This document shows positions 8,394-15,361 of a DNA stretch of 64,000 bases, piece after piece (position 1 is the first letter of the stretch; every line of letters begins with the position of its first letter). The DNA lies in the NCBI RefSeq assembly GCF_030269665.1, contig NZ_BSTS01000006.1, positions 62,001 through 126,000 on the forward strand, given 5' to 3'. Source of the DNA: Actinomycetospora sp. NBRC 106375. GTDB taxonomy: Bacteria > Actinomycetota > Actinomycetes > Mycobacteriales > Pseudonocardiaceae. A model generated the notes under the pieces. That model made no database searches. It saw only the letters and a list, made by a program, of their open reading frames with translations, and was not told the DNA's origin. The translations under genes were made by a program, and so were the position numbers.

Positions 8394-8729
8394 GTGATCA
8401 AGAAGCTGGGTGTTGTGGGTGTCGGTGTGGCCGCGGGCCTCGTCGTCGCCGCCCCGTTCGCGTCCGCCACCGAGTCGCACGGTGGCCACGGCCACGGCGG
8501 CCACGGCGGCCACGAGAGCTCGGGCTCGTGCAACGTCAACGGCGGCGAGGCCGAGGCCAACGGCGGCATCGACGGTGACTCGTTCGCCGGCAACGTGCTC
8601 GCGCAGGCCCCGATCGGTGGCAACAACATCCTCAACATCACCTGCAACGACATCCTGAACGACAACCTCAGCGGCAACGACGTGGCCGTCAGCGTCCTCG
8701 GCGACGCGCTGCCGGGCCTGCCCGTCTGA
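8394..8729 (+). CDS. Small secreted His-rich, Asn/Gly-rich protein, paralogue 1
   Basis: An 111-residue precursor. Residues 1-25 form a clear Sec signal peptide (MIKKLGVVGV start, PFASA cleavage site). A His/Gly segment follows (HGGHGHGGHGGHE), then an Asn/Gly-rich core between Cys46 and Cys84. Core blocks are ANGGIDGDSFAGN, QAPIGGNN and CNDILNDNLSGNDVAVSVLG. Length, exported state, paired cysteines and GN-type strands recall chaplins and rodlins, the amyloid-like coat proteins of actinomycetes. I see no clear chaplin-domain match, so this is analogy. The GTG at 8394 follows GAGGAG at 8382-8387. It is the first of four tandem paralogues and has its own terminator. Confidence 0.85.
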   Translation: MIKKLGVVGVGVAAGLVVAAPFASATESHGGHGHGGHGGHESSGSCNVNGGEAEANGGIDGDSFAGNVLAQAPIGGNNILNITCNDILNDNLSGNDVAVSVLGDALPGLPV

Positions 8730-8741
8730 GGTCCCTTCGCC

Positions 8742-8770
8742 GGTGGGCCGCCCTGACCGGGCGGCCCACC
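8742..8770 (+). terminator. 12-bp perfect hairpin after paralogue 1
   Basis: GGTGGGCCGCCC at 8742-8753 pairs with 8759-8770 around a TGACC loop, 12 bp after the stop codon. It suggests that paralogue 1 is transcribed as a separate unit. Confidence 0.8.
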
Positions 8771-8845
8771 TTCGGCGTCCCGGCCCCGCCGGCCGCCACT
8801 CCGCAACACCCATCGCGCAGTACCAGCGAATCCCCTGGGGGAACA

Positions 8846-9178
8846 TTGTTCAAGAAAGCCGGCACCGTCACGATCGCGGTCGCCGCGGGCCTGCTCGCGG
8901 CCGCGCCCTTCGCCTCGGCCGGTGAGGACCCCGGCCACGGGCACGACGGTGACCACCACAAGCGCGGGCACGACAGCTCGGACTGCAACGTCAACGGCGG
9001 CAGCGCCGAGGCCAACGGCGGCATCGACGGTGACTCGGTGCTCGGCAACGCCGTGGCGCAGGTTCCGGTGGGCGGCAACAACGTCGGCAACATCGTCTGC
9101 AACGACATCCTGAACGACAACGTCAGCGGCAACCACGTCGCGATCAGCGTCCTGGGCTCCGCGGTCACCCCGGACTAG
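8846..9178 (+). CDS. Small secreted His-rich, Asn/Gly-rich protein, paralogue 2
   Basis: A 110-residue precursor closely similar to its neighbours. It has a 25-residue signal peptide (MFKKAGTVTI start, PFASA end) and a charged His segment (GHGHDGDHHKRGHD). The two-cysteine core has Cys47 and Cys85, 38 residues apart as in paralogues 1 and 3. Core blocks include NVNGGSAEANGGIDGDS, QVPVGGNN and CNDILNDNVSGNHVAISVLG. The only sensible start is a TTG at 8846, giving the conserved xxKKxG N-terminus; the upstream TGGGGGA is a fair ribosome-binding site. It is probably exported and may fold into a disulfide-closed beta structure. Confidence 0.82.
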   Translation: MFKKAGTVTIAVAAGLLAAAPFASAGEDPGHGHDGDHHKRGHDSSDCNVNGGSAEANGGIDGDSVLGNAVAQVPVGGNNVGNIVCNDILNDNVSGNHVAISVLGSAVTPD

Positions 9179-9202
9179 CACGGCGTCACCGCGACACGCG
9201 CG

Positions 9203-9239
9203 CGAAGGCCCGGCCATCCGATCGGTGGCCGGGCCTTCG
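9203..9239 (+). terminator. 14-bp perfect hairpin after paralogue 2
   Basis: CGAAGGCCCGGCCA at 9203-9216 pairs with TGGCCGGGCCTTCG at 9226-9239. The loop contains a further short CCGATCGG palindrome. It lies 24 bp after the stop. Confidence 0.8.
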
Positions 9240-9400
9240 TGTGTCGGGGACCGCCCCGCGGGCGCGTCCCACGATCGGGGGCTTCCGGTCCCACAGAGGT
9301 AACACGCCCGCCAAGCCCTCGTTGGGCCCTTCGAGTGTGGGCACTGTGCGAGACACCTGTTCGGCCCACGCCGCTCCCCGACACAACATCAGGAGATCCC

Positions 9401-9775
9401 GTGCTGAAGAAGCTGGGCGTCGTCACCCTCGGCGTCACCGCCGGCCTCGTGGCCGTCGCCCCGATCGCCTCCGCCCACGAGTCGGACCACTCGAACCGCC
9501 ACCACGGCGACCACGGCTCGTCGTCCGACTGCAACGTCAACGGCGGCAGCGCCGAGGCCAACGGTGGCATCGACGGCGACGCGTTCCTGGGCAACGCGGT
9601 CGCGCAGGTTCCGGTCGGCGGCAACAACGTCGGCAACATCGTCTGCAACGACATCCTCAACGGCAACCTCAGTGGCAACGACGTCGCCGTGGCCATCGGC
9701 GGCGACGCCGGGTCCGAGGTGCCGATCGAGCTCCCCGAGGCGCCCGCGACTCCCGAGGAGTCCGCGGTCTCCTAG
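9401..9775 (+). CDS. Small secreted His-rich, Asn/Gly-rich protein, paralogue 3
   Basis: A 124-residue precursor. The 25-residue signal peptide ends PIASA; the His segment is HESDHSNRHHGDHG. The core lies between Cys44 and Cys82 (NVNGGSAEANGGIDGDAF, QVPVGGNNVGNIVCNDIL, NLSGNDVAVAIGG). It is nearly identical to paralogue 2 across the core, also at DNA level, which suggests recent duplication or gene conversion. Unlike the others it ends in an acidic Pro-rich tail (EVPIELPEAPATPEE). The GTG at 9401 has AGGAGA at 9391-9396. CCTCGTTG lies 77 bp before the start. Confidence 0.84.
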   Translation: MLKKLGVVTLGVTAGLVAVAPIASAHESDHSNRHHGDHGSSSDCNVNGGSAEANGGIDGDAFLGNAVAQVPVGGNNVGNIVCNDILNGNLSGNDVAVAIGGDAGSEVPIELPEAPATPEESAVS

Positions 9776-9795
9776 TCCTCACCAGATCGCCACGA

Positions 9796-9823
9796 GGCCC
9801 GGCCACCGGACGGTGGCCGGGCC
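9796..9823 (+). terminator. 12-bp perfect hairpin after paralogue 3
   Basis: GGCCCGGCCACC at 9796-9807 pairs with GGTGGCCGGGCC at 9812-9823 around GGAC, 20 bp downstream of the stop codon. Confidence 0.8.
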
Positions 9824-9995
9824 GTCGTCGTCCTCGGGAGAGAGTTCCGCGGAGTTGATCCCTCGATCGGGTGGCACTCCTCAGCGGAAGTCACGAGGAC
9901 GTCACAGCCTCGTTGCTCCTCCGAGGCGTTCGGTGCCGCACTGCTCCCCGGTCGGCCCCGCGCTCCTGCTCCCCCGACACACCACTGGAGTTTCC

Positions 9996-10295
9996 GTGCT
10001 GAAGAAGCTGGGCCTCGTCTCCGTCGGCGTCACCGCCGGCCTCATGGCCGCCGCGCCGCTCGCCTCGGCCCACGAGGCGCACCACGGCGACGACTGCAAC
10101 GTCACGTCCGACGCCGAGGGCGGCAACAACTACGGCGTGACGAAGTGCAACATCGCCGGCCAGGGCAACGGGCAAGGCAACACGTTCAACGGCGTCGAGG
10201 TCCCCGGTTTCCCGGACGCCCCGGAGGTGCCGGACTTCCCCGGGGTGAGCGACGTCTTCGCGGGCGTGCCCGGCCAGGTCGCGATCCCCGGCTGA
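9996..10295 (+). CDS. Small secreted His-rich protein, divergent paralogue 4
   Basis: A 99-residue precursor with the same 25-residue signal peptide type (MLKKLGLVSV start, PLASA end) and a short His stretch (HEAHHGDD). The core is reduced: Cys34 and Cys51 are only 17 residues apart, and the GGIDGD, QVPVGGNN and CNDIL blocks are replaced by SDAEGGNNYGVTKCN and GQGNGQGNTFN. The C-terminus is a Pro/Phe-spaced tail (VPGFPDAPEVPDFPGV). It looks like a family member that has changed role, or a simpler relative. The GTG at 9996 has CTGGAG just upstream, and CCTCGTTG lies about 81 bp before the start. Confidence 0.8.
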   Translation: MLKKLGLVSVGVTAGLMAAAPLASAHEAHHGDDCNVTSDAEGGNNYGVTKCNIAGQGNGQGNTFNGVEVPGFPDAPEVPDFPGVSDVFAGVPGQVAIPG

Positions 10296-10313
10296 CGCCG
10301 CCGCACACACTCC

Positions 10314-10352
10314 AACGGGCCCGGTCCACCGTCACGGTGGGCCGGGCCCGTT
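10314..10352. terminator. 18-bp hairpin between convergent genes
   Basis: AACGGGCCCGGTCCACCG at 10314-10331 pairs with 10335-10352 with one mismatch around a TCA loop. It lies between the stops of paralogue 4 and the leftward transporter, so it can end both transcripts. Confidence 0.8.
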
Positions 10353-10363
10353 CCTGTGCGGGG

Positions 10364-12403
10364 TCAGCGACCGGCCGGCACGGCCGCCCCCGTGAGCACG
10401 ACGTCGTGCACGACCTCGCCGTCCAGGGCCACCGGGACGACGGTCGGCTCGGCGTGCCCGTGCGTGTCGTCCCGCCCGCGGGCCAGCAGCAGCGCCGTGC
10501 CCGTGCGCCGCCCGGTGACCTCGAGCCGGTAGGCGCCGTCGGGACCCGCCTCGGTGCGGCCGAGCTGCTGGCCGTCGGGGTCGATGAGCGTGACGACGGC
10601 CCGCCGCGGGTGCCCGTCCCTGTCGCGGACCCGCCCGCGCACCGACGACCCGGGGTGGTCAGCGACGTGCCCTCGCGGACGCTGAGCGTCCGTATCGGGA
10701 CGTCGATCATCGGCGCCGTCGGGGACGACGACGATCGGGCACGGGCCGTGGGTCCAGAGCGCGCGGTCGGCGCTCGGCGAGGCCAGGCCCGCGAGGGCGC
10801 CACCCTGCGGCCGCCCCACCACGACCGCGCGGGCGTCGCGGCGACGGGCCACCGCGACGAGCTCGCCACCGACGTCGCCGTGGGTGCCGACCGCCGCGAG
10901 CGTCTCGGTCGTCACCGACGCCGACGGGTCCAGCGCCGCGCGGGCGGCGGCGACGGAACGGTCCAGGCCCAGGTCGGTGTCGTCGGCCGCCGCCGCGTCG
11001 ACGACGGCGCTCTCGGGCACGTGGACGACGACGAGCGGGGCACCGAGCAGCGCCGCCAGCCGCCCGCCCGCCGCGGCGACGGCCGGGGCGTGCGGCGCCC
11101 CGTCGACGGCCACGAGGACGGGACGCGCCGCGTCGGACACGGCCACCTCGTCGGCGGGTTCCGCGACCTCCTCGGCCTGGGCGGTCTCGACGGAGCGCAG
11201 CAGCCGGTGCGCGGTGGCCAGGATCAGGATGCCGACGGCGACGACGACGGCGCCGACCCAGAAGGGCGTGTTCGGCAGGAACGCCTCGGCGATGAGACCG
11301 GCGACCCACGGGGCCAGGCCGCCGCCGAGGAAGCGCACGAAGCTGTACGACGCCGACGCGACGGGGCGCTCGACCGGTGCGACCGACATGACGGCCTGGG
11401 TGACCAGCGTGTTGTTGAGCCCGATCATCGCGCCGGCGACGATCACGGCGCCGATGACCACGCTCGGGGTGTCGTTCCAGTACGCGATGACGGCGAGGTC
11501 GACCGCCAGCAGGCCGAGGACCCAGTAGAGCACCCGGACCGTGCCGAAGCGTCGCTCGAGCCACGGCGCGACGAACACCGCGAAGATCGCGACGAGCACG
11601 CCCCAGGCCGTGAAGACCCCACCGAGCTGGAGCTCGTCGAGCCCGCCCATCGAGTACGGCGAGTACGCGAGCAGGGTGAAGAAGCCCCAGTTGTAGGCGA
11701 AGGCGGTCAGCGCGATCGTCGCGAGGCTGCGGTGGCGCAGGGCCTTGATCGGGTCGAGCAGACTGATCTTCTTCGCCGGTTTCGGTGTCTTGTCCAGCAG
11801 CACGAGCGTCGCGATCAGCGCGATCGCCATGAGCACGGCGACCCCGAAGAACGGGGCCCGCCAGCTCACCGAGCCGAGCAGCCCGCCGACCAGCGGCCCG
11901 AGCGCGATCCCGACGCCCAGCGCGGTCTCGTAGAGGATGATCGCGCCGGCGAAGCCGCCGCTGGCCGACGCGACGATCACCGCCAGCGAGGTCGCGATGA
12001 AGAGCGCGTTGCCGAGACCCCAGCCCGCGCGGAACCCGACGATCTCCCCGATCGAGCCCGAGGCACCGGCGAGCGCGGAGAACACCACGATGATCGTCAG
12101 GCCCGTGATCAGGGTGGCCTTGGCGCCGATGCGACTGGAGACCCAGCCGGTCACGAGCATCATCACCGCGGTGATGAGCAGGTAGCTGGTGAACAGCAGC
12201 GACACCTGCGCGGGCGTCGCCTGCAGCTGGCTGGCCAGCGCCGGCAGGATCGGGTCGACCAGACCGATGCCCATGAAGCTGATGACGCAGGCGAACGCCA
12301 CCGCCCAGACGGCCTTCGGCTGGCGGAACGGGCTGCCGGTCTGCGATCCGGCGTGTGCCGAACCCGACGGTCCAGCTCCGCTTCGCTTCGTGTCCGTGCT
12401 CAC
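10364..12403 (-). CDS. MFS transporter fused to UspA and a beta-sandwich domain
   Basis: A 679-residue inner-membrane protein. Residues about 28-400 form an MFS drug/H+ antiporter-like transporter (FMGIGLVDPILPALASQLQA, TGWVSSRIGAKATL, and 12 or more hydrophobic helices). Residues about 430-560 form a universal stress protein domain (ARPVLVAVDGAPHAPAVAAA, VVHVPES, CPIVVVPDG), probably cytoplasmic and nucleotide-sensing. The last 90 residues (GRVRDRDGHPRRAVVTLIDP, TEAGPDGAYRLEVTG) resemble a carboxypeptidase-regulatory-like fold. The MFS-Usp joint is an occasional fusion. The third module is joined by an Arg/Asp-rich linker encoded by a palindromic repeat at 10654-10710. It overlaps the MarR gene by 4 bp, so it is probably MarR-controlled efflux. 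Substrate unknown. Confidence 0.88.
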   Translation of the reverse strand: MSTDTKRSGAGPSGSAHAGSQTGSPFRQPKAVWAVAFACVISFMGIGLVDPILPALASQLQATPAQVSLLFTSYLLITAVMMLVTGWVSSRIGAKATLITGLTIIVVFSALAGASGSIGEIVGFRAGWGLGNALFIATSLAVIVASASGGFAGAIILYETALGVGIALGPLVGGLLGSVSWRAPFFGVAVLMAIALIATLVLLDKTPKPAKKISLLDPIKALRHRSLATIALTAFAYNWGFFTLLAYSPYSMGGLDELQLGGVFTAWGVLVAIFAVFVAPWLERRFGTVRVLYWVLGLLAVDLAVIAYWNDTPSVVIGAVIVAGAMIGLNNTLVTQAVMSVAPVERPVASASYSFVRFLGGGLAPWVAGLIAEAFLPNTPFWVGAVVVAVGILILATAHRLLRSVETAQAEEVAEPADEVAVSDAARPVLVAVDGAPHAPAVAAAGGRLAALLGAPLVVVHVPESAVVDAAAADDTDLGLDRSVAAARAALDPSASVTTETLAAVGTHGDVGGELVAVARRRDARAVVVGRPQGGALAGLASPSADRALWTHGPCPIVVVPDGADDRRPDTDAQRPRGHVADHPGSSVRGRVRDRDGHPRRAVVTLIDPDGQQLGRTEAGPDGAYRLEVTGRRTGTALLLARGRDDTHGHAEPTVVPVALDGEVVHDVVLTGAAVPAGR
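10654..10710 (-). repeat. 57-bp palindromic dispersed repeat, copy 1 (inside a gene)
   Basis: Read on the minus strand this 57-bp segment aligns without gaps to 23257-23313, with 47 of 57 bases identical by eye. Its centre is the near-perfect palindrome CGGACGCT-G-AGCGTCCG. Here it encodes the linker between the UspA and C-terminal domains of the transporter and keeps the frame open. Confidence 0.75.
12369..12395 (-). repeat. 27-bp dispersed repeat, degenerate copy
   Basis: On the minus strand this matches 23 of 27 bases of the element at 60299-60325 and 63443-63469. It encodes residues near TKRSGAGP at the extreme N-terminus of the MFS protein. Confidence 0.55.
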
Positions 12404-12849
12404 GACTCTCCTCGGGCGGGGTCGGTGCGATTGAGGGTCAGGCGGGCGAGGGCACCGGCGGCCGCGGCGATCGCGGCGCGCTCCTCCGGATCGAGCTCGT
12501 CGAGCAGCGCGGCCAGGCGGGACGCCCGCCGCGTGCGCCGGGTGACGAGGACCTCGCGACCGGCGTCGGTCAGCGACACGACCACGGCGCGCCGGTCGCT
12601 CGGGTCGTCGCCGCGGACGGCGAACCCGTCGCGCTCGAGCCGCGTGACCAGCGCCGTCATGCTCGGCTGCGTCACGCCCTCCCGGAGCGCGAGATCGGAG
12701 AGCCGCTGCGGGCCGTCGCGGTCGAGCGTGGCCAGCGTCGCGGCCGTCGTCAGGCTGAGGTCACGGCTCGCGGTGGACCGGATCGCCCACGCCGCGAAGG
12801 CGTCGAGCGCGGCCGCGGTCGCCAGGCGCTCGTCGGTCGATGTCGTCAC
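12400..12849 (-). CDS. MarR-family transcriptional regulator
   Basis: A 149-residue winged-helix regulator. The family core is clear: TTAATLATLDRDGPQRLSDL, then ALREGVTQPSMTALVTRLER (recognition helix) and the wing DGFAVRGDDPSDRRAVVVSL. The C-terminal helix gives dimerisation. A GTG at 12849 is the start; no strong ribosome-binding site is visible, so the message may be nearly leaderless. The stop overlaps the MFS start (ATGA), making a two-gene operon typical of ligand-responsive efflux. An inverted repeat just upstream at 12851-12884 is the likely autoregulatory site. The inducing ligand is unknown. Confidence 0.92.
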   Translation of the reverse strand: MTTSTDERLATAAALDAFAAWAIRSTASRDLSLTTAATLATLDRDGPQRLSDLALREGVTQPSMTALVTRLERDGFAVRGDDPSDRRAVVVSLTDAGREVLVTRRTRRASRLAALLDELDPEERAAIAAAAGALARLTLNRTDPARGES

Positions 12850-12850
12850 C

Positions 12851-12884
12851 CGACCGTTGTATCACCTAACTATATAAACGGTCG
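12851..12884 (-). promoter_or_regulatory. Promoter and MarR operator candidate
   Basis: CGACCGTT at 12851-12858 and AACGGTCG at 12877-12884 are perfect 8-bp inverted arms. They enclose an AT-rich centre (TATCACCTAACTATATAA) that contains -10-like TATA sequences for leftward transcription. The site lies directly before the MarR start, so bound regulator would block its own operon. Confidence 0.65.
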
Positions 12885-12930
12885 ATGTGAACATCGCCGC
12901 AGGTGATCCGGGGGAATCGCGGAGCGGACC

Positions 12931-13647
12931 TCAGGAACCGAAGGACAGCAGCGAGGAGTCCGACGACGACGAGTCGCCGAACGACAGCAGCGACGTCGCG
13001 CCGGAGACCGTCGAGCCCAGGCCGCCGACGACCCCGCCGATCAGGCCACCGCCCGAGCCGCCCGAGCCGCCCGAGATCCCGGACTCCCCGGAGCTCCCCG
13101 ACCCGCCGGAGCCGGCCGAGCCGCCCGTGCTGCCGGCACCGCCGCCCGAACCGCCCGCACCGTGGTCGGAGCCGCCGCCGGAGCCACCCGACCCGCCGCC
13201 CGCGGTGCCGCCTCCGGAGGTGCCTCCCGCGGCGCCGGGGCCACGGCCCGCGGCGGTGCGCGCCGAGGTCGCGTCCGCGCCGCCGGCGCCTGCCGTGGCC
13301 CGGCGCACGGCGGTGGTGCGGTCGCCGCTCCCGGCGGATCGCGCGCCTGCGGTCGTGCCGCCGGGACCGCCGCGGTCGGCCGTCACCGCGCCGTCGGTCG
13401 CGGCCAGGTCGAGCACCTGGACCGGCGCGGGCGCGAGGCCCGGGCCGATCGGCACGGAGGGCGCCGGGAGACCGGCACCCGTGCCGCCCGCTCCCCCGGC
13501 CGGCGGCTCGAGGGCGGCGTCGGAGCTGACGGGGCTCATGACCACGGAGCCGATCCCGATCGCACCGACGGTGGCGACCAGGGGGAGCGCGCCGAGCGCC
13601 ACCCGGGCGCGCGCCGAGGACGACGCCGCCATCTGGTGCCTGCCCAT
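12931..13647 (-). CDS. Exported Gly/Ser-rich surface protein
   Basis: A 238-residue low-complexity protein. An N-terminal basic stretch and hydrophobic segment (ARVALGALPLVATVGAIGIG) look like a signal peptide or anchor. The rest is Ala/Gly-rich, then Gly/Ser repeats (GSGGSGGGSDHGAGGSGGG), ending in two LLSFG blocks (SLLSFGDSSSSDSSLLSFGS). No catalytic motif is present. The ATG at 13647 has GGAGAG about 7 bp upstream. It resembles cell-wall-associated glycine-rich proteins of actinobacteria. It is divergent from the acyltransferase at 13877 across a 230-bp gap. Function not assigned. Confidence 0.72.
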   Translation of the reverse strand: MGRHQMAASSSARARVALGALPLVATVGAIGIGSVVMSPVSSDAALEPPAGGAGGTGAGLPAPSVPIGPGLAPAPVQVLDLAATDGAVTADRGGPGGTTAGARSAGSGDRTTAVRRATAGAGGADATSARTAAGRGPGAAGGTSGGGTAGGGSGGSGGGSDHGAGGSGGGAGSTGGSAGSGGSGSSGESGISGGSGGSGGGLIGGVVGGLGSTVSGATSLLSFGDSSSSDSSLLSFGS

Positions 13648-13876
13648 GCCTGGCTCTCCGTCCGCTCGCCTGTCAGGGATGAACAACCGATCGGGTGAAC
13701 GTCCCTCCGGAACGCTCAACGGGCGCGGGCGCTCGCAGGTTACGCATCACGGTCATCCCGGCTTGAGTCCATCGATGAGGTGAACCCAGCGGGCCCGTTC
13801 GCACGAACCGGACTCGGCTGGCCCCCGCACCCGTCCGGCCACAGACTGGGCGCGCGCCGACGAGGAGGTCACCGCC

Positions 13877-15361
13877 GTGAAGCAGCTGTCGGGTCTGGAC
13901 TCCGTGTTCCTGGACGCGGAGGACGACCACCAGTACACCCACATCAGCCAGCTGCTGATCCTCGAGCGGCCGTCGGCGGACTTCGAGCCCCACACGACGT
14001 GGCGACGCCAGCTGGCCGACCGCCTCCACCAGCTCGAGCCGCTGCGTCGCCGGCTGGTCGAGGTGCCGTTCGGCCTGGACCACCCCTACTGGATCGCCGA
14101 CCCCGACTTCGACCTCGACTTCCACGTGCGGCGCAGCGCGGTGCCGCCGCCGGGCTCCGACGCCGACCTCGACGAGCTGGTCGGCCGCCTGGTCGCGGCG
14201 CCGATGGACCGCGACCACCCGCTGTGGGTCTCCCACGTGATCGAGGGGCTCGCGGACGACCGGTTCGCGATCCTCACGATGATCCACCACAGCGCCGTCG
14301 ACGGGGCCGCGGGCGCCGAGCTGCTCGAGCTCATGCTCGAGGACGCGCCCGACGCGGAGCGACCCGACGGCGCCGGGCGCTGGCGCTCCGAGACCGCGCC
14401 GTCGACCACCGAGGTGCTGGCCCGGGCCGCGGCGAACGGGGTGCGCCGGCCCGCCCGCGGGCTGCTGCTTGCCGCCCGCGCCGGCCAGAGCCTGGCGCGG
14501 GCCACGCGCAACCCGTCGGTGATCGACCTGGCCGACCGGGTGCGGGGCACGCTGCGGGGTCCGCTGGGCTCGCTGCTCAACGCCGGCCGCTCCCGCGACG
14601 AGGACGGACGGCTGCCGCGGCTGCCGCCCCTGACGTCGCCGCCGACGCCGTTCAACCACCCGATCAGCCGGTACCGGCGGTTCGCGCACCGCTCGCTGCC
14701 GTTGGCCGAGGTCAAGGCGGTCGGCAAGGAGGCCGGCGCGACGATCAACGACGTGGTCGTCGCGCTGTGCGGCGGCGGGCTGCGGCGGTGGCTGCTCGAC
14801 CGCGGCGAGCTGCCCGACGACCCGCTGACCGCGATGGTCCCGGTGTCGCTGCGCAGCGGCGACGAGGAGGACCGGTGGACCAACCGCGTCTCGGGCACCG
14901 TCGCCGCCCTGCCCACCGACGTCGACGGCCCGCTCGAGCGGCTGCGCGCGGCGCACGAGGCGCTCGCGCTGGCCAAGCAGGTGTTCGCCGCCCTGCCCGG
15001 CGAGCTCACCCCGGACGTCGTCGGGCTCGGCGCCCCGCTCATGACCACGGCGATCAGCCGCGCGGTGACACGGTGGTCGACCATCGGGCCGGCGCCGTTC
15101 AACCTCATCGTCTCCAACGTCCCGGGGCCGCGGGAGCCGCTCTACCTCGGCAGCGCGGCCATGACCCACTACGTCCCGGTGTCCGCGGTGGCCGACGGTG
15201 TCGGGCTCAACGTGACGGTGCAGAGCTACGTCGACCAGCTCGACTTCGGCCTGCTCGGGTGCGCGGAGCTCCTGCCGGACCTGCACGACCTCGCCGACGC
15301 GATCATCGCCGAGTTCGACGCGTTGCGGGACGCCGTGCGTGCCGAGGGGACCGGGGCGTGA
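13877..15361 (+). CDS. Wax ester synthase/diacylglycerol acyltransferase (WS/DGAT)
   Basis: A 494-residue acyl-CoA-dependent O-acyltransferase that makes triacylglycerol or wax esters for storage. The active-site motif HHSAVDG is at residues 137-143 (HHxxxDG). Other family blocks are LSGLDSVFLDAED at the N-terminus, ATINDVVVALCGGGLRRWL, and NLIVSNVPGPREPLYLGSA. The length is normal. The GTG at 13877 lies in a good context and gives the canonical MKQLSGLD start. Its stop overlaps the start of a methyltransferase (GTGA), so the two are cotranscribed. It is membrane-associated without predicted helices. Confidence 0.94.
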   Translation: MKQLSGLDSVFLDAEDDHQYTHISQLLILERPSADFEPHTTWRRQLADRLHQLEPLRRRLVEVPFGLDHPYWIADPDFDLDFHVRRSAVPPPGSDADLDELVGRLVAAPMDRDHPLWVSHVIEGLADDRFAILTMIHHSAVDGAAGAELLELMLEDAPDAERPDGAGRWRSETAPSTTEVLARAAANGVRRPARGLLLAARAGQSLARATRNPSVIDLADRVRGTLRGPLGSLLNAGRSRDEDGRLPRLPPLTSPPTPFNHPISRYRRFAHRSLPLAEVKAVGKEAGATINDVVVALCGGGLRRWLLDRGELPDDPLTAMVPVSLRSGDEEDRWTNRVSGTVAALPTDVDGPLERLRAAHEALALAKQVFAALPGELTPDVVGLGAPLMTTAISRAVTRWSTIGPAPFNLIVSNVPGPREPLYLGSAAMTHYVPVSAVADGVGLNVTVQSYVDQLDFGLLGCAELLPDLHDLADAIIAEFDALRDAVRAEGTGA

